From: Chloroflexota bacterium
Lineage (GTDB): Bacteria; Chloroflexota; Anaerolineae; JAADDB01
Direction: 5' to 3'
Length of the DNA: 10,563 nt
Assembly: GCA_013154135.1 (NCBI GenBank)
Contig: JAADDB010000093.1
Span: 1 to 10,563 of the forward strand
Part shown: positions 1 to 6,489 of the stretch, piece after piece
Numbering within the stretch: position 1 is the first letter of the stretch
Layout of the letters: the number at the start of each line of letters is the position of its first letter
Program-made: the position numbers and the translations under genes
The notes under the pieces: generated by a model
The model's database searches: none
What the model was told of the DNA's origin: nothing
Seen by the model: the letters and a program-made list of their open reading frames with translations, nothing else

Positions 1-25
1 CGCCCGCCCACCCCACACAAAACAA

Positions 26-40
26 TTCTCTCCGGGGAAG
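26..40 (+). repeat. 15-base intergenic repeat, copy 1
   Basis: TTCTCTCCGGGGAAG is found here and again, identical and in the same orientation, at 7342-7356. A third copy with one mismatch lies in inverse orientation at 5418-5432. All three are outside genes. The function is unknown. Confidence 0.5.
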
Positions 41-164
41 AAAACAACAAACTCCTATCTCAAAAACGGATCCCTTCCCCTCCGGAATACCTTGGCGGCG
101 GACGGGTCCGCACCTCGGCGAGGCGCCGATGTTCTCGCCCCGTGCCAGTAGTTGTGTCCACCGA

Positions 165-185
165 TAGTGACGATTGACGGTTAAG
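165..185 (+). repeat. heptad repeat copy 1
   Basis: Three 7-base units in phase (TAGTGAC, GATTGAC, GGTTAAG) end in TTAAGG. A perfect 14-base palindrome starts five bases after the last unit. The family consensus is GATTAAC; eight copies are seen in this window, all intergenic. Confidence 0.65.
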
Positions 186-190
186 GCAGG

Positions 191-225
191 CGCACGGCCG
201 TGCGTCCCTACGGTTCGCGAACCGT
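191..225. repeat. two adjacent perfect palindromes
   Basis: CGCACGGCCGTGCG (191-204) is a perfect 14-base palindrome that extends by a G-T and a G-C pair on its outer side. ACGGTTCGCGAACCGT (210-225) is a perfect 16-base palindrome. They are 5 bases apart and directly follow a heptad repeat. Neither is followed by a T-tract, so they do not look like intrinsic terminators. They resemble REP-type intergenic elements or binding sites for symmetric dimers. Confidence 0.6.
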
Positions 226-350
226 GATATGTGATCATGTTCGATCGCTTGAGGCCGGTCCATCAACCCCTATAAATTCTACCCGCTGAAGATGAACTGT
301 GGATGAACAGAACGCCTCTTCAAGATGACAGAACGTTCACCTCCGCCGGG

Positions 351-2012
351 TCATTCTTCCACATACCCCAAACCCGCCAGCGCGCGATGGATGGCCTCGC
401 GCTCTGCCTCGCTCAGGCCCTTGCTCGCATCCCCCACGTCCCAAGGGATGTCCTCCCGCCGCACCGGCCGCGACGCGTACTCGGGGGTGAACACATCCTT
501 CAGCACCCGGCCGTCCATGGCCGAAGGCACGGCCAATCCCATGGCCCAAAGGATGGTCGGGGCCAAATCCAACATGTGCACTCGCGTCCGATGCCCGCGA
601 CGGACCCCGTGTCCCCAGAAGTAGGCAATGCCTTCCATGGTGTGCTCGCCGTTCAGCCGCTCCAGAAAGGACAGAGGCAGATGGGTGAAGGTGTCCCGCA
701 CGTCCGCGCCACAGCCCAGGTGCGGCGCAGTGGTGAAGACGATGTCCGGGACCGCGTCCAGGTCCCCGGGCACGTACACCTCTTCCCGAGTCCACACGTC
801 CTGAACCACCGGCTCCCCGGTCTCCGGATCGCGCACGTCCCGCAGCGCGGCCACAATCTCCGCGCGCACTTGTTCGTACTCCCGCCCCGGGGCCACAATC
901 CCCTGCGGTTGCCTCCCCTTCAGGTTGATCTCAATGCCCTCCGCGGGGAATTGGAGGGGAACCCGGTACGCGCGAGTGCGAGACCAGTCGATGAGGTTGG
1001 TGGCCTGGCGGACGGCCAATGCTTCCCGACGGATGCGCTTGGGCACGTGTTCGGCCACCCACTGACGCCAGGGCAGCCGATTCCGGGCCCATGCTTCCCC
1101 ATAACGCAGGAGTTTGTGTACCCACCGGGTCGTCCGACGGCCCTCCACCCTCAGCCAGCCCCTTTGGGCCAACCAGGCGTTGGTGTTGAACAGCCGCCAG
1201 GGACGGGGTCCGCCCCCGTGATCGCTCATGACAATGACAAGCCACTCCTCATCCACCCGGGAAAGCAATTCCCCCACTACCCGGTCCAGGCGGATGTAGT
1301 ATTCCCGGATGATGTTCTTCTTCTCTTCAGGCCAGGTGGGGTCGTGCAGGGGATGGGAAGGGTCATGGTATTTCCAGAACTTGTGGTGGAACCCATCGGT
1401 GATGCCGGTCACGGCCATGTAGAAATCGTATTGGGCCTCTGCCAGCCAACGACCGAAGTGGTCCAACAGCATCTGGATCTCGTAATCCGCGTTGCGACGC
1501 TCTTCCTCGATGCCGGCTTTGAGGATTTCGTCGTGGCTGTGCAGGGCAATCGGGTTCAGCCGGTCGGCCAGGTCGGGAGGGTAGGTGTACGCGCGTGTTC
1601 GGTCCGGCGTGGGATATCCGGCAACCATGCGCCCCTTGATGGGCCAGACGGGAAAGGTCATGGGCACCCGAAACGCAGCCACCCCGTCCGAGTGTTGGCC
1701 GATGAGGTCGAAGATGGTGTAGCCCGCGAACACGCCCGCGTTGACAAAATCCCCTGTGTACAGGTCATACCGGCGCAGGTCGATTTCCCGAAAGTCGAGG
1801 ATGCCGTGTTTGGCCGGGTTCACACCGGTCATGAAGGAGGTCCAGGCCGGGGCTGAGTTGGGGGGGAGGGTGGAGGTGAGGGTTGCACGGGTTCCTTCCG
1901 TTTCCAGGCGGGCCAGAGTAGGCAATTTTCCCTCGGCCAGCAACGGGTCAATGACCTGAAACGTGGCCCCGTCTAATCCAATGACCAACACTTTTCGCTC
2001 AACAGGGGACAT
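351..2012 (-). CDS. alkaline phosphatase superfamily phosphodiesterase
   Basis: This is a 553-residue hydrolase of the type I phosphodiesterase/nucleotide pyrophosphatase group (alkaline phosphatase superfamily), which uses two metal ions and a Thr/Ser nucleophile to cleave phosphate esters. Every expected ligand can be seen: D14 in GLDGATF, nucleophile T58 in APAWTSFMTG, D206 and H210 in TDGFHHKF, D264-H265 in MSDHGGG, and H457 in GEHTMEG. No signal peptide or membrane segment is visible, so it is probably cytosolic. The C-terminus ends in LGYVEE, a common ending in this subgroup. An in-frame GTG at 2051 would add 13 residues, but I prefer the ATG at 2012 because GGGAGGA lies 11 bases upstream and the protein then begins directly before the first beta strand. 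It lies 145 bases after the methyltransferase gene and has its own promoter-like region. The substrate is unknown; bacterial relatives are often found near cell-surface polysaccharide genes. Confidence 0.88.
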   Translation of the reverse strand: MSPVERKVLVIGLDGATFQVIDPLLAEGKLPTLARLETEGTRATLTSTLPPNSAPAWTSFMTGVNPAKHGILDFREIDLRRYDLYTGDFVNAGVFAGYTIFDLIGQHSDGVAAFRVPMTFPVWPIKGRMVAGYPTPDRTRAYTYPPDLADRLNPIALHSHDEILKAGIEEERRNADYEIQMLLDHFGRWLAEAQYDFYMAVTGITDGFHHKFWKYHDPSHPLHDPTWPEEKKNIIREYYIRLDRVVGELLSRVDEEWLVIVMSDHGGGPRPWRLFNTNAWLAQRGWLRVEGRRTTRWVHKLLRYGEAWARNRLPWRQWVAEHVPKRIRREALAVRQATNLIDWSRTRAYRVPLQFPAEGIEINLKGRQPQGIVAPGREYEQVRAEIVAALRDVRDPETGEPVVQDVWTREEVYVPGDLDAVPDIVFTTAPHLGCGADVRDTFTHLPLSFLERLNGEHTMEGIAYFWGHGVRRGHRTRVHMLDLAPTILWAMGLAVPSAMDGRVLKDVFTPEYASRPVRREDIPWDVGDASKGLSEAEREAIHRALAGLGYVEE

Positions 2013-2023
2013 ACGGTCGCGTT

Positions 2024-2030
2024 TCCTCCC
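2024..2030 (-). promoter_or_regulatory. ribosome binding site that sets the phosphodiesterase start
   Basis: GGGAGGA on the minus strand lies 11 bases before the ATG at 2012. The upstream GTG at 2051 has no comparable site. Confidence 0.55.
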
Positions 2031-2081
2031 ACGGGTTCCACCGGAATGCACATCGGTCCGGGTTGCAGACTTTTGCGGGAG

Positions 2082-2109
2082 ATCATAGCATAGGGGTAGG
2101 TGTCCGCAA
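2082..2109 (-). promoter_or_regulatory. putative promoter of the phosphodiesterase gene
   Basis: Minus-strand TTGCGG (2104-2109), a 16-base spacer and TATGAT (2082-2087) match a sigma-70-type promoter. The -10 box has five of six consensus bases and is preceded by TGC, the extended -10 motif. The -35 box matches only in TTG. The start point would be near 2075, giving a leader of about 60 bases. Confidence 0.4.
2093..2105 (+). repeat. GGGGTAGGTGTCC, partner of the site at 3122-3134
   Basis: This 13-base sequence matches 12 of 13 bases of GGGGTAGGTATCC, which is on the minus strand at 3122-3134. The two sites lie on opposite sides of the methyltransferase gene and point towards each other. It also fills most of the spacer of the putative phosphodiesterase promoter. 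Confidence 0.45.
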
Positions 2110-2129
2110 AACCGTGGTGAGGGGGTAGA

Positions 2130-2164
2130 GAGTGACGAGGAACGATTGACGATTGATGAGTAAG
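2130..2164 (+). repeat. heptad repeat copy 2 (five units)
   Basis: Five units in exact 7-base phase: GAGTGAC, GAGGAAC, GATTGAC, GATTGAT, GAGTAAG. This is the longest run in the window. The last unit runs straight into the 13-base hairpin AGGGGTATCCCCT (2163-2175). It lies between the methyltransferase and phosphodiesterase genes and points towards the methyltransferase gene. Confidence 0.7.
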
Positions 2165-2175
2165 GGGTATCCCCT
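2163..2175. repeat. hairpin AGGGGTATCCCCT
   Basis: Five-base perfect arms surround TAT, 22 bases beyond the methyltransferase stop codon. No T-tract follows in the direction of transcription, so it is not a standard terminator. Its part GGTATCCCCT (2166-2175) recurs inverted at 3119-3128, on the other side of the methyltransferase gene. Confidence 0.5.
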
Positions 2176-2196
2176 ACCGACTGGACTTTGGGAAAA

Positions 2197-3087
2197 TTAT
2201 GTTTGGGTTGTGAGGCGGGCGATGAGGAGAAAGGCCCGGGTGAGGAGCAAGTCTTCTGGGTACTCGGCCAATTCTGCCCGGAGTTCCGGGGTGAGGAGCT
2301 CGGCCCCTTCGGGTTCGTAGTCGGGATCCAGCTCCTGCTTTGCGTGTTTCGCGTCCACGTGGTACAGACTCAGGGGCAGAAAGCGCGCGCTGAAAAAGGC
2401 GCGGATTTCCTCCGGGCGCAGGCGATTGAGCCCAGAGGTGGGGTACACCCCGCGCACATGTCCCCACGGCTCAGCCCGATAAATGGACGGGTGCACATGC
2501 CCTCCCGAGAGGCTGTAATAATTGTGCCACAAGTGATACGAGATCCCCCCGGGGCGTGTGACCCGGGCCAACTCCTCCACCAGACGGGGCATATCCTCCA
2601 CGTGTTCCAGCACCGCATTGGACATGACCACGTCGAAATAATCATCCGGGAAGGGCATATGATACCCGTCGTACGTGTGCAACACGTACCGTTCGTGTTC
2701 CACCCGGACTCCGGAGATATCTTCCAGCAGCGTGTAGTAGCGCGCGAACTTGTACCGTTCCACCGCGGTCTTAAACGCGGCCTGGAGGGGATGCCCCTCC
2801 CGTTGTAGGATATCCCGATACCTCGCGAGCCAGCCATCCCGGTAAAACGCGTTGAGCACATCCAGGCCCGCGACGAAACGCACTCGCGGGTTGTAGAGGA
2901 TGACTTCCGGATATGTGTACCCACATCCCAGGATGAGCACTCGGGCCTCCTTCAAGGGCCGCGGGCTGAGCTCCTGGACATCCCGGAGCCCTTTGAGGAA
3001 CACATGGGCATAATCGTGGCGGGCCCGTTCCTCTGGGTCGAATTGGAGGAGGCGCCGTGCTTGAGCCAACGTTCGTTTGATATCCAT
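2197..3087 (-). CDS. class I SAM-dependent methyltransferase
   Basis: A 296-residue methyltransferase with a Rossmann-type core of the Methyltransf_11 kind. Motif I is VLILGCGYT (50-58), which binds S-adenosylmethionine. D76 ends the second strand and probably contacts the SAM ribose. The segment MPFPDDYFDVVMSNAVLEHV (144-163) is the typical motif around strand 4, with the EHV ending seen in many ubiE-like enzymes, and RPGG (178-181) follows. The N-terminal 45 residues and the charged C-terminal third (from about 245) are extra to the core and may bind substrate. The ATG at 3087 has AAGGA nine bases upstream. The gene lies 114 bases after cdaR and is bracketed by inverted repeats, unlike any other gene here. 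The substrate (sugar, lipid or small molecule) cannot be told from sequence. Confidence 0.85.
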   Translation of the reverse strand: MDIKRTLAQARRLLQFDPEERARHDYAHVFLKGLRDVQELSPRPLKEARVLILGCGYTYPEVILYNPRVRFVAGLDVLNAFYRDGWLARYRDILQREGHPLQAAFKTAVERYKFARYYTLLEDISGVRVEHERYVLHTYDGYHMPFPDDYFDVVMSNAVLEHVEDMPRLVEELARVTRPGGISYHLWHNYYSLSGGHVHPSIYRAEPWGHVRGVYPTSGLNRLRPEEIRAFFSARFLPLSLYHVDAKHAKQELDPDYEPEGAELLTPELRAELAEYPEDLLLTRAFLLIARLTTQT

Positions 3088-3118
3088 GATGGATGTTCCT
3101 TCGTAGGCTGATGAATTG

Positions 3119-3134
3119 AGGGGATACCTACCCC
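3119..3134 (-). repeat. inverted partner of the sites at 2093-2105 and 2166-2175
   Basis: Read on the minus strand, GGGGTAGGTATCCCCT combines both short motifs found on the far side of the methyltransferase gene: 12 of 13 bases of GGGGTAGGTGTCC and all 10 of GGTATCCCCT. It can fold as GGGG/CCCC around a 7-base loop. It lies 31 bases upstream of the methyltransferase start. Confidence 0.5.
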
Positions 3135-3166
3135 AAACAGCTAAGACGAGCTTGACTTTTGCCCCC

Positions 3167-3194
3167 CTTAATCGTTACTCGTCAATCGTTACTC
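3167..3194 (-). repeat. heptad repeat copy 3, inverted
   Basis: On the minus strand there are four units: GAGTAAC, GATTGAC, GAGTAAC, GATTAAG, then GGGGGC. It is the only full copy in this orientation and lies 8 bases beyond the cdaR stop codon. With copy 2 it brackets the methyltransferase gene, both pointing inward. Confidence 0.7.
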
Positions 3195-3201
3195 CTTCCC
3201 C

Positions 3202-4536
3202 CTAATCCCCTCCTGCCGTCTGGTTCCCTGTGCCCGGGCGGTAGACGTTGGGCAGCGGGGTGACGGTCGGGGTGTTGGAGACGGTGGGGGTAAGGGTGGG
3301 CGTGGGCGTGGGCATGCGCACTTCCACCTGAATCTCCTCGGGAATGATGGTCTCCACCCGCACGTCCGCGGGGGTGAGGACCTGAGGCTTCAGGGTGAAG
3401 ACCCCTTCCCCTGTCACCTGGGAGAGGTCCAGGATCACCTGGACATCCTCCGGGCGCAGGCTGTTCAGCTTGGGCAAGGGCCCGGCCAGGATGATCTGCA
3501 CACTGTGGATGGGGAGGATCACCCGAGCGCCGTCGGGCAACCCCTGGAGTTTGAGGGGCCGCACGACGGTCTTTCCCCCCTCCAGAGGCGTGATCCGGAC
3601 CGTCACTTGCACGGTCTTGCTGCCCAGGATGGACACGTTGGGCGGCACTTTCAGGGGTAACCGCTCCACCACATCCCCCGTCGCGCCGGAGATGTCCAGG
3701 GGTTCTGTCTCCACATATCCGGGCAACCGCTGAAGGGTCTCCGGACTTCCCCGCAAGGTGACGGTGGCGGGTTCCACGCTGATGCTGCTCACCCGGTATC
3801 CCGGCGCGGGTTTGCCCACCGTCCGAGGCACCACGGGCACTTCCAAATACCCCGGCTGCTGCTCGATGGGCACAGTCACCTCCACGGTGGAAGGCTCCAC
3901 CGTGACGCCGAAGACGGGGAGGTTTTCCTCGTCACGCGGGCTGAGCACGACCCGGGTCTTGAAGGTGGAACGCCGTCCCTGGACAAAGACTTCGGCGACC
4001 GCGGCCGTCACTTTGCTCACTTGACCCGCCGGCCCTTTGACGGTGACGGTCATGGGCTCCACGGTGATCGCGTCGGTCCGCACCATGTAGCCCAACGGGG
4101 GCACATCCAACACCTCCACCCGCACCGGCACTTCTTTCTGGGCCAGAGGCTCGATGTGGACCACCGCCTTCGGCGGGCGCACCCGCAGGATCTTCACGTC
4201 CTTGGGTCCCACCACTTGGATGGGCACGGTGTGGACGCCCGGTCCCAACCCCTTCAGGTCCACACGAGCTTGAAACGCGCTCGCGGTGAGGGACTCGAGG
4301 ATGCTCCGCTGCCCGCGCACGGTGATGTGCACTTCCTCCACCGGGTCCCCGAAGATGGTCAAACCCTCTCCCAGGTTCACGTACTCCACCGGGACCGGGT
4401 CGGGCAAGTCCGCGGTGATAATCGGGTCCTCCTGTTGGACGGCCATGAGCCACACGACGATGGCCAGGAAGAGGGCCAGGACAAAGGAATCCAGGTTGTT
4501 GAGAATGTCCTTTACGAGCGCTCTTAGGAACCTCAT
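3202..4536 (-). CDS. cdaR: CdaR, YbbR-domain regulator of diadenylate cyclase
   Basis: A 444-residue membrane-anchored protein. One transmembrane helix (about 17-33) follows a short basic N-terminus; the rest should lie outside the membrane. Four YbbR-like beta-rich repeats can be seen at about 47-130, 135-224, 231-314 and 324-408, with recurring strands such as ITVEPMTVTVKGP and ISVEPATVTLRGS. In Firmicutes CdaR binds CdaA and modulates its c-di-AMP synthesis. The start is firm: its ATG overlaps the cdaA stop codon by 4 bases (ATGA), so translation is probably coupled. A Thr-Pro-rich stretch (409-430, TPTPTLTPT and similar) follows the last repeat; it may be an extended wall- or envelope-spanning tail and is not part of the standard family layout. 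Identification rests on the repeats and on the neighbour cdaA. Confidence 0.9.
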   Translation of the reverse strand: MRFLRALVKDILNNLDSFVLALFLAIVVWLMAVQQEDPIITADLPDPVPVEYVNLGEGLTIFGDPVEEVHITVRGQRSILESLTASAFQARVDLKGLGPGVHTVPIQVVGPKDVKILRVRPPKAVVHIEPLAQKEVPVRVEVLDVPPLGYMVRTDAITVEPMTVTVKGPAGQVSKVTAAVAEVFVQGRRSTFKTRVVLSPRDEENLPVFGVTVEPSTVEVTVPIEQQPGYLEVPVVPRTVGKPAPGYRVSSISVEPATVTLRGSPETLQRLPGYVETEPLDISGATGDVVERLPLKVPPNVSILGSKTVQVTVRITPLEGGKTVVRPLKLQGLPDGARVILPIHSVQIILAGPLPKLNSLRPEDVQVILDLSQVTGEGVFTLKPQVLTPADVRVETIIPEEIQVEVRMPTPTPTLTPTVSNTPTVTPLPNVYRPGTGNQTAGGD

Positions 4537-5336
4537 GCTGCCTGCCGTTTGTGCCGTTGATAGGGTGCGTAGAAGTTCTGCAGAACCCGCCGCAGTCGTT
4601 TGTCATCCAGGCGCCGCACTAAACGCCCATACCGAGCGACGGAAATGGTCCCCGTCTCCTCCGATACGATGATGGCCAGGGCATCCCCGTGCTCGGTGAT
4701 GCCCAGTCCGGCCCGGTGCCGGGTGCCCAACTGGGGGTCAAGGGGCCGAGGGGAGAGGGGCAACACACAGGCGGCCGCGGCAATGCGGTTCCCCCGGATG
4801 ATCACCGCGCCGTCGTGCAAGGCCGCGTTGGGGTAGAAAATGGCCAACAACAGCCGCTCCGACACCAAGCCGTCGATGAGCACGCCCGTCTCCATGTACT
4901 CCTGCAACCCGGTCATCCCTTCCAGGACAATGATGGCCCCAAAGCGATGCGCGGATAAACGCATGGTCGCGGCCACCAACGTCTCTATCAATTCGTTCAC
5001 CGCCTCCACGTGCATGCCCCGCCCGAAGAGGGGGGCCGTGCGCCCCAGTCGCTCCAGTGCCCGGCGCAGTTCCGGCTGGAAGATGACGGGCAAGGCCACG
5101 AGGATGGCGGGAATGCTGCTCCGGACCAGCCAGCGAAACGCGATCAGCCCGTGGACAAAGTTGGTCACTATGAAGATGACCACCGCGATCAACAGGAGCC
5201 CCCGCACCAGCTGGACCGCCTGGGTTCCCTTGAAAAGGCGCAGTATGCCGTAGAAGATCAACGTGACCAACAGGATATCCAGTACGGCCAGGGCATTGAT
5301 GTGGCTGAGCAGGGTCAGAATGTCTTGCCAGCCCAC
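4533..5336 (-). CDS. cdaA: CdaA, membrane diadenylate cyclase
   Basis: A 267-residue enzyme that joins two ATP molecules into cyclic di-AMP. Three N-terminal transmembrane helices lie at about 15-35, 42-60 and 66-86; then comes the DisA_N (DAC) catalytic domain. Both signature motifs are intact: DGA (175-177, in ALHDGAVI) and RHR (206-208, in GTRHRAGLG), with FQPELRRALERLG (86-98) as the conserved linker. The length agrees with Bacillus subtilis CdaA, about 273 residues. The start is a GTG at 5336 with GGGAGGAGG six bases upstream. cdaR follows with a 4-base overlap. In Firmicutes glmM (phosphoglucosamine mutase) is the third gene; here it is replaced by a methyltransferase. c-di-AMP controls potassium and osmolyte transport, and activity should depend on CdaR. 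Confidence 0.95.
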   Translation of the reverse strand: MGWQDILTLLSHINALAVLDILLVTLIFYGILRLFKGTQAVQLVRGLLLIAVVIFIVTNFVHGLIAFRWLVRSSIPAILVALPVIFQPELRRALERLGRTAPLFGRGMHVEAVNELIETLVAATMRLSAHRFGAIIVLEGMTGLQEYMETGVLIDGLVSERLLLAIFYPNAALHDGAVIIRGNRIAAAACVLPLSPRPLDPQLGTRHRAGLGITEHGDALAIIVSEETGTISVARYGRLVRRLDDKRLRRVLQNFYAPYQRHKRQAA

Positions 5337-5342
5337 GAACTG

Positions 5343-5351
5343 CCTCCTCCC
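5343..5351 (-). promoter_or_regulatory. strong ribosome binding site for the GTG start of cdaA
   Basis: GGGAGGAGG on the minus strand lies six bases before GTG (5334-5336). It supports the GTG start. Confidence 0.7.
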
Positions 5352-5361
5352 TTTGTCGAAC

Positions 5362-5382
5362 GACTCACGAGTAACGAGTAAT
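5362..5382 (+). repeat. heptad repeat copy 4
   Basis: Three units in phase: GACTCAC, GAGTAAC, GAGTAAT. The perfect 8-base palindrome TGGCGCCA (5386-5393) follows 3 bases later. It lies between argF and cdaA, about 25 bases upstream of the cdaA start codon. Confidence 0.55.
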
Positions 5383-5417
5383 GGTTGGCGCCACTTGCGG
5401 CATAGGGTTGTTGACGT

Positions 5418-5432
5418 CTTCCCCGAAGAGAA
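5418..5432 (-). repeat. 15-base intergenic repeat, diverged inverted copy
   Basis: On the minus strand TTCTCTTCGGGGAAG matches 14 of 15 bases of the sequence at 26-40 and 7342-7356. It lies 10 bases after the argF stop codon and can form a small hairpin, TCTTC-GGG-GAAGA. No T-tract follows, so a terminator role is doubtful. Confidence 0.4.
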
Positions 5433-5442
5433 GGAACTCCAC

Positions 5443-6384
5443 TCATCCCAGAAGCTTCATCAGAATCGCTTTTTGGCCGTGAAGTCGGTTGTGCGCTTGC
5501 GGGAAGACGATGCTGTGCGGCCCTTCGATGACTTCATCGGTGATCTCTTCGCCCCGGTGCGCGGGAAGGCAGTGCATGACCACCACATTGGGGTTGCCCG
5601 AAGCCTCAACAAGGGCCTGGTTCACTTGATAGGGACGGAAGATGCGCCGGCGCTCTTCAGCCTCGGCCTCCTGGCCCATGCTGGCCCACACGTCCGTGTA
5701 GATCACGTCCGCGCCCCGTACCGCGTCCTGGGGGTCGTGGGTTAGCCGAACTTCCCCACCCGTCTGGGCCGCAAACCCCCGCGCTTCCTCCACCACGTGC
5801 GGACGGGGTTCATAGCCGGGAGGGGTACACACGGTGATGCGCATGCCCACTTTGGAACAGGCGTAGAGAAGGGAGTGGGCCACGTTGTTGCCATCCCCCA
5901 CGAACACGAGATGCCGCCCGGCCAGGTCCTGCCAGTGCCAGTGCTCGTACAGGGTGAACAGGTCGGAAAAGGCCTGGGCCGGGTGGTTGAAATCAGACAG
6001 GCCGTTGATGACCGGAACGGTGGCGTATTCGGCCAGCTGGAGGATGTGTTCGTGTGCGAACACGCGCGCCATGATGCCGTGCACATAGCCGGACAGGACT
6101 CGCGCCACGTCCGGCACGGTCTCCCGTTCGCCCAGCCGGATTTCCTGGGGGGAGAGGTAAAGGGCTTCCCCACCCAGATGACGCATGGCCACGTCAAAGG
6201 AGACGCGCGTGCGCAGGGAGGGTTTTTGGAAGACCATGCCCAGGACTTTGCCCCGCAGGACGGGTTTGTTGCCCCCGGCTCGCCATTCCTCCTTCAACGC
6301 ACGGGCCGTGCGTAGCCAATCCCACAGCACATCTGTTGGTATATCGGCTAAGGAGATGAAATCGGTGATGTGCTTCGCGTTCAT
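5443..6384 (-). CDS. argF: ornithine carbamoyltransferase
   Basis: A 313-residue cytosolic enzyme of arginine synthesis that transfers the carbamoyl group of carbamoyl phosphate to ornithine to give citrulline. The carbamoyl phosphate loop is SLRTR (56-60, in [12 protein letters not shown]), a known variant of STRTR. HPAQ (134-137) replaces the usual HPTQ and also contacts carbamoyl phosphate. The ornithine side is marked by the mobile loop SMGQE (235-239) and HCLPAHRG (271-278), whose cysteine is catalytic. These motifs separate it from aspartate carbamoyltransferase and from N-acetylornithine carbamoyltransferase, although the latter is not formally excluded. The length is normal for the family. 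The ATG at 6384 has GAGGAGG nine bases upstream. No other arginine gene is in the window, so argF is separate from an arg cluster here. No ArgR-like box was seen upstream. Confidence 0.95.
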   Translation of the reverse strand: MNAKHITDFISLADIPTDVLWDWLRTARALKEEWRAGGNKPVLRGKVLGMVFQKPSLRTRVSFDVAMRHLGGEALYLSPQEIRLGERETVPDVARVLSGYVHGIMARVFAHEHILQLAEYATVPVINGLSDFNHPAQAFSDLFTLYEHWHWQDLAGRHLVFVGDGNNVAHSLLYACSKVGMRITVCTPPGYEPRPHVVEEARGFAAQTGGEVRLTHDPQDAVRGADVIYTDVWASMGQEAEAEERRRIFRPYQVNQALVEASGNPNVVVMHCLPAHRGEEITDEVIEGPHSIVFPQAHNRLHGQKAILMKLLG

Positions 6385-6410
6385 ATCTGTATGCCTCCTC
6401 GGTAGCGAAT

Positions 6411-6431
6411 GAGTAACGATGGACGATTAAG
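6411..6431 (+). repeat. heptad repeat copy 5
   Basis: Three units in phase (GAGTAAC, GATGGAC, GATTAAG) lead through AAGGCAT to the palindrome GGCCGGCC (6436-6443). A partial inverted copy (minus-strand GTCAC then GAGTAAG, 6470-6481) lies 38 bases further on. The pair forms an imperfect large inverted repeat: GAGTAA...AGGCAT...ATGCCT...TTACTC. It lies between the membrane gene and argF. Confidence 0.65.
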
Positions 6432-6483
6432 GCATGGCCGGCCGAATCGCCCCCGGCCCGGATGCCTCCCTTACTCGTGACGC

Positions 6484-6489
6484 ATTATA
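6484..6489 (-). promoter_or_regulatory. TATAAT box, possible argF promoter
   Basis: A perfect minus-strand TATAAT (part of the palindrome ATTATAAT, 6484-6491) overlaps the last codons of the membrane gene, about 100 bases upstream of argF. No good -35 box is present at 16-18 bases, so the site is uncertain. Confidence 0.3.

Larger units (their letters stand above)
1..350. other. gene-free, palindrome-rich region at left edge
   Basis: I see no gene here. It lies downstream of the phosphodiesterase gene. It holds a 15-base sequence repeated elsewhere (26-40), small perfect hairpins at 99-110 and 115-129 (stem TCGGCG, loop AGG), a heptad repeat (165-185) and two long palindromes (191-204 and 210-225). 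A 68-codon minus-strand frame spans 60-266, but it runs through the repeats and has no recognisable domain. No T-tracted terminator is visible just after the phosphodiesterase stop; only the 8-base palindrome GAACGTTC (331-338) and a duplicated CAGAACG (308-314 and 329-335) are found. Confidence 0.6.
2071..2111. promoter_or_regulatory. inverted repeat framing the phosphodiesterase promoter
   Basis: TTTTGCGG (2071-2078) and CCGCAAAA (2104-2111) form a perfect 8-base inverted repeat whose centres are 33 bases apart, about three helical turns. The arms frame a putative promoter: one overlaps its -35 box and the other lies at the expected transcription start. This placement fits an operator for a dimeric repressor binding two half-sites on one face, but no regulator is known. 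Confidence 0.4.

Noticed and set aside
60..266. 68-codon minus-strand frame at the left edge
   Set aside because: It runs through the palindromes and the heptad repeat. Its LNRQSS segment is simply the translated repeat, and no ribosome binding site or domain supports it.
303..1856. 517-codon plus-strand open frame opposite the phosphodiesterase gene
   Set aside because: It is antisense to a protein with a complete set of catalytic motifs. Its translation is rich in His, Pro, Arg and Gly without a domain, as expected for the shadow of a GC-rich gene, and no ribosome binding site was seen.
2013..2051. Upstream GTG start adding 13 residues to the phosphodiesterase
   Set aside because: There is no ribosome binding site before the GTG, the added residues are basic and unlike the family's N-terminus, and GGGAGGA points to the ATG at 2012.
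2163..2175. AGGGGTATCCCCT hairpin as the methyltransferase terminator
   Set aside because: It lies in the right place, but no run of T follows on the minus strand; I treat it as part of the repeat element.
3167..3194. Heptad repeats as CRISPR repeats or as promoters
   Set aside because: There are no regular spacers and the units are only 7 bases long, so they are not CRISPR. Several contain TTGACG, a -35-like hexamer, but mostly on the strand opposite to the genes and with no -10 box at normal spacing.
5417..5429. Hairpin after argF as an intrinsic terminator
   Set aside because: The stem has only 5 pairs with a 3-base loop and no T-tract follows in the direction of transcription.
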